Positions 1 through 6,057 of a stretch of 7,544 bases of DNA are shown here, piece after piece (position 1 is the stretch's first letter; every line of letters starts with the position of its first letter). This stretch comes from Chloroflexota bacterium. Lineage in GTDB: Bacteria; Chloroflexota; Dehalococcoidia; UBA6926; JACQUM01. The stretch is taken from assembly GCA_016210295.1 (NCBI GenBank), contig JACQUM010000118.1:1-7544 (forward strand), in the 5' to 3' direction. Under the pieces are notes generated by a model, which had not been told where the DNA came from, ran no database searches, and saw only the letters and a list, made by a program, of their open reading frames with translations. The position numbers and the translations under genes are program-made.

Positions 1-173
1 CGGTGGTCCCTCCCGCTTCGTCCGCGGACGTGGTTAACGCGGCAGACACGCCGTGCACTGGATGAGTTCAGGCCCCCGCGCCAACGGTGGTCCCTCCCAC
101 TTCGCCCGAGGCCGTGGCTACCCCGGCACCCACCCCGAGCACAAGAAGAGTGCCGTCCCCCACGCCAACGGTG
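1..173 (+). repeat. 84-bp degenerate tandem repeat coding a Pro/Thr-rich linker
   Basis: The 33 bases at 1-33 recur at 85-117 with only a few substitutions. The phrase CGCCAACGGTGG at 79-90 recurs at 163-174. The valine codon that opens each unit falls at 3, 87 and 171, exactly 84 bases apart, so the unit is 28 codons and stays in frame. The encoded peptide is rich in Pro, Thr, Ala and Val (VVPP, VVPP, VAPF openings), typical of an extracellular linker between an export signal or membrane anchor and a folded domain. The first visible unit has a TGA at 63-65, where the second unit has an AGA arginine codon (147-149). The array probably continues upstream of the window. Confidence 0.75.
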
Positions 174-536
174 GCACCCTTCGAACAGTACACCGTCCTC
201 CTCACCCCTCGGATTTGTGGCGCCTGGCTTGTCGCCGGCGACGGGCAACTGCTCGGAAAGGTCTCAGGCAACCGCTTCAGCCCCGACTCGATCCTCAATA
301 TCTCTGGCAACTACGGAAGCGAGGGCAGCGCTACCAGCGTCTGGAACCAGTTCGGTCGGTACGGCAGTGACGGCGGTCCCTTGAGCGCCTTCAACGATGT
401 GGCCATATCACCTCCCAAGGTGGTCAAGGGAGATGAGGTGCTCGGTTTCCTGACCACGAGCTCACGCCCTGCCCTCCGGGTACATCCGCTACTCCTCAAA
501 GAATGGTTGAGCAATGGCAACTGCACCTTCGTCTAG
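87..536 (+). CDS. Linker plus YGS-repeat domain protein, 5' end missing or interrupted
   Basis: The frame ends at a TAG at 534-536. Counting from the GTG at 87, residues 1-33 are a Pro/Thr/Ala linker and residues about 36-140 a small domain. Its signature is LLGKVSGNRF, then two 'YGS' units (76-78 and 92-94) in the context NYGSEGSATSVWNQFGRYGS, then AISPPKV and a FLTT strand. This pattern (LGxxSxNxFxxDSIxNxxGxYGS, later PPxI and GxLT) is a small domain I know from many bacterial hypothetical proteins; its biochemical function is unknown to me. GTG 87 is only the first possible start after the in-frame TGA at 63-65. It has no ribosome binding site and sits inside the linker repeat, so the true start, probably with a signal peptide, is likely upstream. 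Either the gene is broken by a nonsense change or there is a sequence error. Its last 23 bases overlap the methyltransferase start, which suggests translational coupling. Confidence 0.55.
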   Translation: MVPPTSPEAVATPAPTPSTRRVPSPTPTVAPFEQYTVLLTPRICGAWLVAGDGQLLGKVSGNRFSPDSILNISGNYGSEGSATSVWNQFGRYGSDGGPLSAFNDVAISPPKVVKGDEVLGFLTTSSRPALRVHPLLLKEWLSNGNCTFV

Positions 537-2079
537 CATATCCAGGAATGAGAAGCGAGCGCCCCGCCCGACGCGCGCCCGGCAAGCCAGCCTCCGGCTC
601 CCCCTGGCGCTCGAGGACGTCGAGGCTATTTCCCAGCTTCGGAGCGTGCTGGACGCAGCCGCCTTCTCGGAGACGGGGGTCCGGCAGGCCCTGGCGCTCG
701 AAGGCACAACAACTCTCCAACCGGGCAACGAGCCTGTCTCCCTGCGTCCCCTGGCTGAGGGCGGCCAGCTGGCCACGCTCATCAAGCTATTCCTCCTCGG
801 CGTCGCGGTGGACGCCACCGAAGCTGCACGATGGCTTCAGCCCCTGGAGTTGGACCGCCTCGAGGCTATGGGCCTGCTGGAACGTGCCCCCAAAGGTGTA
901 CGCTCGCCCGTCCAGCTCTTCCCTTATCGAGGGGTCGTCCTGGCCAGCGACCGGTACAAAGCGGGCGCTCCCGGTGCGGACCCCTACTTCGTCCTCCCTG
1001 TCAATCCCACGTCCATCACCCTGGACAGCCTGACCATCCGAGAGCCGGTGCAATGGGCGCTCGATTTGGGCACCGGCTGCGGCGTGCAGGCTATCCTTGC
1101 GGCGAAGCACAGTCAGCGGGTCATGGCCACGGACATCAACCCCAGAGCACTGAACTTCACGTCTTTCAACGCTCTCCTCAACGGCACGCCTGCCGTGGAG
1201 ACGCGGCTTGGCAGCCTCTTCGACCCTGCGCAGGGCTGCCAGTTCGACCTTGTCGTCTCCAATCCGCCTTACGTTGTGTCGCCGGACTCCCGCTACGTCT
1301 TCCGGGACGGTGGCCTCCCCGGCGATGCCCTTTGCGCCGACGTTGTGTCCAAGGCGCCTGCCTTTCTCCGGCCAGGCGGGTTCGCCCACATCCTGTGCAA
1401 CTGGGTCCACCGTCGCGACGAAGACTGGTCGGCACCCCTGCGGCGCTGGGTGGCGGAGACTGGGTGCGATGCCCTCCTCCTCCACTACCAGACGGAGGAC
1501 CCGTTTACCTACGCAGCGAAGTGGGTCCAGCCCCTTCACCTTGGGAACGAGGCGGCGTACGCGCGGACACTCGACCGGTGGGTGGACTACTACCGGAGGC
1601 TCGGGATCGAAGCCATCTCCTCGGGAGCGGTCTTGCTCCGCCGCCGAGCGGAGGGGGCCACATGGGTGCGGGCGGTCGAGCTTCCGCCTGGCGCCATCGG
1701 AGAGGCGGGGAGCCATATTCTTCGCATCTTCCGAGCGGAGGACTATCTTTCCGGCCTCGACGACGACCGCAAGCTTCTGTCCGAGGCGTTCCAGTTGGCA
1801 GCGGACCACCGCCTGGAGCAGACGCTGACATGGCAAGACGGGAGGTACCTTGTGCGGGACACGGTCTTGGCCCTTGACCGAGGCATCCAATTTCGGGGGA
1901 AGCTGGACCCCCTCGGCCTGCATCTCCTCTCCCAGTGCGATGGCACGCGTCTTCTCGACGGCATCCTGGACGAAGTCGCGGTGACCGCGGGCATGGCGAG
2001 GCCGGAGTTGGAGGCCGCCTCCCTATCCGTCGTTCGGAAGTTGTTCGCTTTGGGATTTCTCATACGGATCGAACGCTGA
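514..2079 (+). CDS. Class I SAM-dependent methyltransferase, N5-glutamine/adenine type (NPPY)
   Basis: The product is a 521-residue cytoplasmic methyltransferase. Residues about 25-150 look like a helical, winged-helix-like N-terminal domain. The Rossmann core spans about 178-300. Motif I is DLGTGCG at 184-190 (SAM binding), the acidic ribose-binding position is in TDINP (D207), and the catalytic NPPY motif is at 250-253. NPPY is used by PrmC/HemK-type glutamine and by exocyclic-adenine methyltransferases, so the target should be a planar amide or amino nitrogen; the actual substrate cannot be read from sequence. Residues about 460-521 (CDGTRLLDGILDEV ... VVRKLFALGFL) resemble a small PqqD-like or winged-helix module. 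At 521 residues it is far longer than PrmC (about 280), so it is not called prmC. ATG 514 is the first start after a same-frame TGA at 508-510. No good ribosome binding site precedes it; translation is probably coupled to the upstream gene, which it overlaps by 23 nt. Confidence 0.85.
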   Translation: MATAPSSSISRNEKRAPRPTRARQASLRLPLALEDVEAISQLRSVLDAAAFSETGVRQALALEGTTTLQPGNEPVSLRPLAEGGQLATLIKLFLLGVAVDATEAARWLQPLELDRLEAMGLLERAPKGVRSPVQLFPYRGVVLASDRYKAGAPGADPYFVLPVNPTSITLDSLTIREPVQWALDLGTGCGVQAILAAKHSQRVMATDINPRALNFTSFNALLNGTPAVETRLGSLFDPAQGCQFDLVVSNPPYVVSPDSRYVFRDGGLPGDALCADVVSKAPAFLRPGGFAHILCNWVHRRDEDWSAPLRRWVAETGCDALLLHYQTEDPFTYAAKWVQPLHLGNEAAYARTLDRWVDYYRRLGIEAISSGAVLLRRRAEGATWVRAVELPPGAIGEAGSHILRIFRAEDYLSGLDDDRKLLSEAFQLAADHRLEQTLTWQDGRYLVRDTVLALDRGIQFRGKLDPLGLHLLSQCDGTRLLDGILDEVAVTAGMARPELEAASLSVVRKLFALGFLIRIER

Positions 2080-2096
2080 ACTGGCCCAGAAGGCCG

Positions 2097-2103
2097 AAGG
2101 AGG
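2097..2103 (+). promoter_or_regulatory. Ribosome binding site deciding the start of the AOC-like gene
   Basis: AAGGAGG lies 8 nt before ATG 2112. The same frame is open back to about 1935 inside the methyltransferase gene, so this site decides for the later start, which also places the twin-arginine motif at residues 8-15. Confidence 0.8.
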
Positions 2104-2111
2104 AGATAGAG

Positions 2112-2663
2112 ATGGGCACGACGGCTGAAGGCTCCAGGCGGAAGTTCCTGAAACAGGCGACGTTCCTGCTGGGAGGCATCGCGGCAGGGGTCGCACTGCT
2201 CACCCGCGAGGCCCAGGCGAAGGTCCCGGCCCCCCCCGACAGCCCGAGGGAGGCAACGCCCCTCCGGCTCTATGGACAGCACTGGCACCTGTACTCGCAG
2301 GCTCGCAAGAAAGGGGAGCTGCCCCTCAAAGGGGACAACGGAGCCATGTACGGCGAGCTCGTGGACGAGCCGGGCGGTAAGAAGATGGGCGAGTTCTACT
2401 CCCATTGCCTCTTTCTTCAGGCCCCCTTCGGCCCCGGCCCCTTCGCGGCCGCGGCAGTCGAGGTGCACACATTCAACCTGGAGGATGGTACAATCCTCGG
2501 CATGGGTGCAATGAGTAGCCCTCACTCCCGCCCCAGCGTCTACACCCTGGTGGGCGGGACGGGCCGGTACGCCGGAGCCAGAGGCACATACACGGCGCGC
2601 CAGGACCCGCAAGAGCTGGGAGGCGACGGCACAGCGGACATCGTCTTTTCGCTACAATACTGA
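2112..2663 (+). CDS. Tat-exported allene oxide cyclase-like barrel protein
   Basis: A 183-residue protein. Residues 8-15 are SRRKFLKQ, a textbook twin-arginine motif, followed by a hydrophobic stretch (16-30) and a probable cleavage site after AQA at 34-36. It should therefore be folded in the cytoplasm and exported by the Tat system. The mature part is beta-rich with GQHWHLYSQ (55-63), a hydrophobic strand around 98-103, LEDGTILGMG (123-132) and the diagnostic VGGTGRYAGARGTYTA (147-162). That Gly-rich 'GGTGRYAGARG' turn is typical of bacterial members of the allene oxide cyclase/dirigent-like barrel superfamily. Plant allene oxide cyclases act on jasmonate precursors, but for bacterial members the reaction is generally unknown and none is claimed here. 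It follows the methyltransferase by 32 nt and precedes the Hcp gene by 38 nt, consistent with co-transcription. Confidence 0.8.
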   Translation: MGTTAEGSRRKFLKQATFLLGGIAAGVALLTREAQAKVPAPPDSPREATPLRLYGQHWHLYSQARKKGELPLKGDNGAMYGELVDEPGGKKMGEFYSHCLFLQAPFGPGPFAAAAVEVHTFNLEDGTILGMGAMSSPHSRPSVYTLVGGTGRYAGARGTYTARQDPQELGGDGTADIVFSLQY

Positions 2664-2687
2664 CGAGGGGCATCACGAACTTTGTGT

Positions 2688-2694
2688 GAGGAGG
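2688..2694 (+). promoter_or_regulatory. Strong ribosome binding site of the hcp-like gene
   Basis: GAGGAGG lies 7 nt before ATG 2702. It is one of the two strongest Shine-Dalgarno matches in the window and supports separate, efficient translation of the Hcp-like protein. Confidence 0.75.
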
Positions 2695-2701
2695 CAAGAA
2701 G

Positions 2702-3208
2702 ATGGCCGTGGATATGTTCCTGAAGCTCGGGGATATCAAGGGCGAGAGCACTGATAAGAAGCACGAGGGTTGGATCGAGGTCCTCTCCTACAGTTGGGGC
2801 GTCAGCCAGCCCGCCAGCGCCACCGCAACAGGGGCGGCCAGCACGGGCGCCGTGACGGCCGAGAAGGCAAGCTTCCAGGACTTCACCATCGTGAAGCGGC
2901 TGGACAAGGCCTCGCCCCTTCTCATGCTGACCTGCGCTCGAGGCGAACGCCTCCCCGAGGTGACTATCCAGCTCGCCGAGGCCCAGCGGGGTGGGCTGGC
3001 ATTCATGAAATACACGATGAGCGATTGCCTCATCTCTTCGGTGAAGCCCGGGGGAAGCGCGCAGGGAGGCGAGAGCCTTCCCCTGGAGGAGGTCAGCTTC
3101 AGCTTTGTCAAGGTGGAACTGAACTACACGGCCACGGACGCCGTGACGGGCCTCCCCGCAGCGGAGGTCAAGGCCTCTTGGGACATAGCCGCCAATAAGG
3201 GAGTCTAG
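2702..3208 (+). CDS. Hcp-family type VI secretion tube-like protein (orphan)
   Basis: A 168-residue protein, close to the usual Hcp length (about 160-170), with no signal peptide. The N-terminus MAVDMFLKLGDIKGESTDK runs into GWIEVLSYSWGVSQP (23-37), the classic Hcp opening. Then come DFTIVKRLDKASPLL (60-74), matching the family's 'hxxhxxxKxhDxxSPxL' strand and helix, GLAFMKYTMSDCLISSV (98-114) and EVSFSFVKVELNYT (130-143), the closing beta strands. In type VI secretion Hcp forms stacked hexameric rings that make the inner tube; isolated family members also occur in genomes without an evident system. Residues 38-55 are a low-complexity Ala/Thr/Gly loop that replaces the usual extended loop. 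No VgrG, TssB/C, ClpV or membrane-complex gene is in view, so a tube role is not proven. It is the last gene of the + strand run; no terminator with a T-run follows. Confidence 0.85.
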   Translation: MAVDMFLKLGDIKGESTDKKHEGWIEVLSYSWGVSQPASATATGAASTGAVTAEKASFQDFTIVKRLDKASPLLMLTCARGERLPEVTIQLAEAQRGGLAFMKYTMSDCLISSVKPGGSAQGGESLPLEEVSFSFVKVELNYTATDAVTGLPAAEVKASWDIAANKGV

Positions 3209-3509
3209 CAGCCCGGCCACCCATCTATCCGCTACCCACGGCCCCCCAACAGCCAGAGAGAGACGCGGGGAGAGTGGGAAGGCGGCTTCACCAAGATATG
3301 CGCCACTCTTATCAATAGCTCTGGGTCTTCCCAGCAGTGTCCCGTGCAGGAACCCGGCCGGACCGCTCTGGGGAGAGAGCGGATCAACTCCCGATGCAGT
3401 CCGCTGCTTCTTCGAAACCTTGTGCCGCCTCCGGTGTAGTATTCACGGCAGCGGAGGACCAGGTGACACACCGTAGTGGACTACCCATTCAAACCTCGTG
3501 GGAATCGGC
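3209..3509. other. Non-coding region between hcp-like gene and amidase with several small hairpins
   Basis: I see no convincing gene here. Four inverted repeats follow one another. AGAGTGG 3271-3277 pairs with CCACTCT 3303-3309. CTGGG 3321-3325 pairs with CCCAG 3330-3334 around a TCTT tetraloop. CCGCTCT 3363-3369 pairs with AGAGCGG 3376-3382 around a 6-nt loop. CCTCCG 3428-3433 pairs with CGGAGG 3452-3457. None is followed by a T-run, so they are poor intrinsic terminators. They could be a structured 5' leader of the amidase mRNA or chance pairings in GC-rich DNA. No clear -35/-10 pair was found; TAGTAT at 3437-3442 is a possible -10 without a suitable -35. Confidence 0.35.
3363..3382 (+). 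other. Perfect 7-bp hairpin upstream of the amidase
   Basis: CCGCTCT, loop GGGGAG, AGAGCGG. It is the best single stem in the intergenic region and lies about 128 nt before the amidase start. It has no downstream T-run. It could be part of a leader RNA; this is not established. Confidence 0.3.
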
Positions 3510-4865
3510 ATGGGCGCATTGACCATCGTGGAGGCGATGCGCCGCATGCGGGAGGGAGGCCTTACGGCTACCGAGCTGGTCACGGCATCCCTGAAGCAGA
3601 TCGACAAGCTGGAGCCTTCCCTCAAGGCATGGGTGACAATCGACCACGAGGGGGCGCTCGAAGCTGCGGCGGACATAGACCAGGTAACGAGGGGAGGCGA
3701 GGAGTCGCGGCGGCTCCTCCAAGGCATCCCCATAGGTATAAAGGATATCTTCCACGTTGCTGGGCTCCCGACCAGGGCCGGCTCCCCCATCTACCACGAT
3801 TTCATGCCCGAAGAGGATGCCACCTGCGTCGCTCGGCTCAAGGCAGCTGGCGCCATCATCCTGGGCAAGACGGTGACCACGGAGTTCGCTTTCATGGATC
3901 CTCCGCCGACCAGGAACCCGTGGGACCCGAGCGTGACGCCCGGCGGCTCCAGCAGCGGCTCGGCGGTCTCCGTGGCCTCTCTCATGGTGCCAGCCGCCCT
4001 CGGCTCGCAGACGGCAGGGTCAACTCTGCGGCCCGCGGTGTACAACGGGATCGTGGGCCTCAAACCGACCTACGGCCGCGTCAGCCGGGCAGGCCTGTTC
4101 CCCTTTGCGTGGACGCTGGACACCGTCGGCATCCTCGCCCGCACCGTCGAGGACGCTGCGCTGCTTCTCCAGGTCATGGCCGGCCCCGATCCGCGAGACC
4201 CTCTCGTCGCCCACGACCCCGTTCCTGATTACATAGCCGACATGCGAAAGAGAGTGGCGGTTCCGCCGCGCATCGGCCTCCTCCAGGGCTTCTTTCTCCA
4301 GCGGGCGGCGCCGGAGATAGTCGAACACACAGCTACAGTGCTCGATGTCCTGCGCCACGCCGGGGCCAGTGTGCTCAACGTGGCCTTTCCCGAGGGGTTC
4401 GAGCGGGCAATAGAGGCCCACCGGACGGTCATGGCCACCGAAGTCGCGGCGGTGCACCAGGAGACCTTCGCGACCCGCGCTCACGACTACGGTGCAAAGA
4501 TCCGCGCCTTCATCGAACAGGGCACCCACGTCTCGGGAGTGGACTATCTCCAGGCCCAACGCTACCGAAGGCGCTTTGCCACGATGGTCCTGAAGCTCTT
4601 CGAGCAATGCGACGTTCTCCTCACTCCCGCCACACCTGCTCCAGCTCCCCGTGACCTCTCGACCACGGGAGACCCCTCTTTCCAGACACCCTGGACGTTT
4701 GCGGGAGTCCCCGCGATGGTCGTCCCGACCGGCCTCAGCCGGGGCGGGTTGCCCTTCGGCGTGCAACTCGTGGCTCCACCCTTCGCCGAAGGCATCCTCC
4801 TCAGTGCCGGGAAATGGTGCGCAGACAGGGCGGGCGTCTCCCTCGTGCCGCCTGTCGCGATCTGA
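3510..4865 (+). CDS. Amidase signature family hydrolase
   Basis: A 451-residue cytoplasmic enzyme of the amidase signature family, which hydrolyses amide bonds with a Ser-cisSer-Lys triad. All three are visible: Lys78 in GIPIGIKDIF, cis-Ser147 in PGGSSSGSA and nucleophile Ser171 in GSQTAGSTLRP. The 24-residue Ser147-Ser171 spacing matches the family. The oxyanion and core segment GIVGLKPTYGRVSRAGLFPFA (180-200) and the later LLTPATPAPAP (370-380) and FAGVPAMVVPTG (397-408) are also typical. It is shorter than GatA (about 480), and no gatB or gatC is adjacent, so a tRNA-dependent amidotransferase role is unlikely. The substrate (aliphatic or aryl amide, or another) cannot be inferred. Ser171 is preceded by TAG rather than the common TGG. 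ATG 3510 is chosen because GGGA at 3500-3503 sits 6 nt before it. An in-frame GTG at 3498 would add four residues but has no ribosome binding site. Confidence 0.88.
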   Translation: MGALTIVEAMRRMREGGLTATELVTASLKQIDKLEPSLKAWVTIDHEGALEAAADIDQVTRGGEESRRLLQGIPIGIKDIFHVAGLPTRAGSPIYHDFMPEEDATCVARLKAAGAIILGKTVTTEFAFMDPPPTRNPWDPSVTPGGSSSGSAVSVASLMVPAALGSQTAGSTLRPAVYNGIVGLKPTYGRVSRAGLFPFAWTLDTVGILARTVEDAALLLQVMAGPDPRDPLVAHDPVPDYIADMRKRVAVPPRIGLLQGFFLQRAAPEIVEHTATVLDVLRHAGASVLNVAFPEGFERAIEAHRTVMATEVAAVHQETFATRAHDYGAKIRAFIEQGTHVSGVDYLQAQRYRRRFATMVLKLFEQCDVLLTPATPAPAPRDLSTTGDPSFQTPWTFAGVPAMVVPTGLSRGGLPFGVQLVAPPFAEGILLSAGKWCADRAGVSLVPPVAI

Positions 4866-5046
4866 TCCCTCGGCTGCTGAGGGCAGCGTCTTCCACGGAG
4901 TCAGGCTACCCTACCCTCCGACCGAGTCATTCTCCTACAGGAATCGGGGGCCGTCTGATTATTACCAGATCAAGCGCTGACGACTCCCGTAGAGAGGATT
5001 GGGAATGTGATGGGAGGACCCGACGTGCTAATATCCCCACCGGGTA
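4866..5046. other. Convergent intergenic region between amidase and propeller gene
   Basis: I see no gene here. It separates the 3' ends of the + strand amidase and the - strand propeller gene. A weak stem CCCTC 4867-4871 / GAGGG 4879-4883 follows the amidase stop at once, but no T-run follows. The sequence becomes more AT-rich from about 4950, as expected for a spacer. Confidence 0.5.
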
Positions 5047-5049
5047 TTA
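5029..5049 (-). terminator. Short hairpin at the end of the propeller gene
   Basis: On the - strand the TAA stop codon itself begins the 3' flank of a stem. TAATA pairs with TATTA, and after one bulged base CCC pairs with GGG around a GGT(G) loop. Being nearly symmetric, it could work for both convergent genes. There is no T-run on either side, so termination is only a possibility. Confidence 0.25.
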
Positions 5050-6036
5050 ATCGTCTTCGTCGTGGACGAAGACGTCCCCCGTGCTATTGGTGTCGCCAGT
5101 GACTAGGTTAGAGGAGGAAGATCGGAAGGCGACGAGGTCGCCGTTGGCGCCGACGCTTGGGAACTCGCTGACGCCGTTCCCCTGGGTTCCGTCGCTGGCA
5201 ACGCTGACCCTGGTGGTGATACCGGTCTTGCGGTCGTGGAAAAAGACGTCCCATGTGCCGTTAGTTTCTCCGGCGACCAGGTTGGATGCCAACGACTCGA
5301 AGACGGCGTAGCGGCCAGCGGCGCTGATGCTCGGGTTGCGGCTGACGCCGTTCCCGTGTGTCCCATCGCTCGCAACGCTGACTTTGGTGATGGTGCCGGT
5401 CTCGCGGTCCCGCGCGAAGACGTCCCAGAGGCTGTTGGTATCTCCGGCGACCAGGTTGGATGCCAACGACTCGAACGTCACGGAGCGGCCATCACCACTG
5501 ATGGCGGGGCCGCGGCTCATGTTGTTCCCCTGGCTTCCATCGCTCGCGACGCTGACCCTGGTAGTGGTGCCGGTCTTGCGGTCGTGGACGAACACGTCCT
5601 CGATGCCGTTAGTATCTCCGGCGACCAGGTTGGATGCCAGCGAGACGAAGGCCACGTAGCGGCCGTGGGCTCCGATAACAGAGGAGTAGCCAGTGAAGCT
5701 CACGCCATTCCCTTGGGTGCCGTCGCTGGCGACGCTGACCCTGGTGGTGGTGCCGGCCTGACGGTCGTGAACGAAGACGTCAGGACTGCCGTTTGTATCT
5801 CCTCCTACGAGGTTGGATGCCATTGAATCGAAAGCGACATACCGGCCGTGGGCACCTATAGCGGGCGTGAAGCTTTCATCGCTCCCCTGGGTTCCGTCGC
5901 TGGCAACGCTGACCCTCGTCGTGGATGGCCCTGGGTGGGCCGCTGCCGCCCTTGTGGCCAAAAGGCTCATGCCTAACACGCCAGCGAGGGCCATGAAGAA
6001 TGGCAATAATAGCAATAAAGACCTGAGCTTCGTCAT
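5047..6036 (-). CDS. Secreted TolB-like beta-propeller protein with five 58-61 residue blades
   Basis: A 329-residue exported protein. Residues 1-33 are a signal peptide: MTKLRS, a long Leu/Phe/Ala core, then TRAAAA. The rest is five near-identical blades with the consensus TTRVSVASDGTQGN-x-S-x-P-x-ISADGRYVAFxSxASNLV, then GDTNGxxDVFVHDRxTG. This is the WD40-like/PD40 (TolB-like) propeller pattern. The DTNGxxD element in each blade resembles a calcium-binding turn, which is inference. The protein ends directly after the fifth blade (DVFVHDEDD), with no other domain or anchor. TolB-type propellers usually have six or seven blades, so five is low; blades may have been lost by recombination or the protein may oligomerise. 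ATG 6036 is chosen because AAAAGGA (6048-6042) lies 5 nt before it. A TTG seven codons upstream (6057) lacks such a site. It probably acts at or outside the cell surface; function and ligand are unknown. Confidence 0.85.
   Translation of the reverse strand: MTKLRSLLLLLPFFMALAGVLGMSLLATRAAAAHPGPSTTRVSVASDGTQGSDESFTPAIGAHGRYVAFDSMASNLVGGDTNGSPDVFVHDRQAGTTTRVSVASDGTQGNGVSFTGYSSVIGAHGRYVAFVSLASNLVAGDTNGIEDVFVHDRKTGTTTRVSVASDGSQGNNMSRGPAISGDGRSVTFESLASNLVAGDTNSLWDVFARDRETGTITKVSVASDGTHGNGVSRNPSISAAGRYAVFESLASNLVAGETNGTWDVFFHDRKTGITTRVSVASDGTQGNGVSEFPSVGANGDLVAFRSSSSNLVTGDTNSTGDVFVHDEDD
5050..5922 (-). repeat. Five tandem blades, 174-bp period (one 183 bp)
   Basis: A conserved DNA phrase (TCTCCGGCGACCAGGTTGG on the + strand, with variants) recurs at 5093, 5267, 5441, 5615 and 5798. 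The spacings are 174, 174, 174 and 183 bases, that is 58, 58, 58 and 61 codons. The extra three codons are in the second blade from the N-terminus (FTGYSSVIGAHG against shorter versions). Blades 3 and 4, around 5267-5480, share a 35-base exact stretch, so similarity is at the DNA level as well as the protein level. Confidence 0.85.
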
Positions 6037-6041
6037 CGCCG

Positions 6042-6048
6042 TCCTTTT
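6042..6048 (-). promoter_or_regulatory. Ribosome binding site of the propeller gene
   Basis: AAAAGGA on the - strand lies 5 nt before ATG 6036 and decides for this start over the upstream in-frame TTG at 6057. Confidence 0.65.
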
Positions 6049-6057
6049 CAGAGTCAA

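Noticed and set aside
787..1923. Long - strand open frame (378 codons) opposite the methyltransferase
   Set aside because: It is a shadow of the GC-rich methyltransferase gene. Its translation is Arg/Pro-rich with no domain, while the + strand frame carries clear motifs.
1935..2111. Longer version of the AOC-like gene starting inside the methyltransferase gene
   Set aside because: The ribosome binding site at 2097-2103 and the Tat motif both support ATG 2112. The extension has no signal or domain.
2702..3208. A type VI secretion locus
   Set aside because: Only Hcp is present. No sheath, VgrG, ClpV or membrane-complex gene is visible in the window.
3303..3400. S-box (SAM-I) riboswitch resemblance: CTCTTATCAA, then GAACCCGG, a hairpin, and AACTCCCGATGCAG
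   Set aside because: The conserved core between these pieces is missing, spacing is wrong, and no downstream GATAAGAG strand closes P1. The next gene is an amidase, not a methionine gene. The similarity is probably chance.
4020..4766. Long - strand open frame opposite the amidase
   Set aside because: It is antisense to conserved amidase motifs, has a composition typical of a shadow frame, and matches no recognised family.
4867..4883. Intrinsic terminator of the amidase gene
   Set aside because: The stem is only 5 bp with a 7-nt loop and no T-run follows, so the signal is too weak to call.
5050..5922. Regular repeats considered as a CRISPR array
   Set aside because: The period is 174 bp, the repeats are in frame, and they translate into propeller blades. 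There are no unique spacers.
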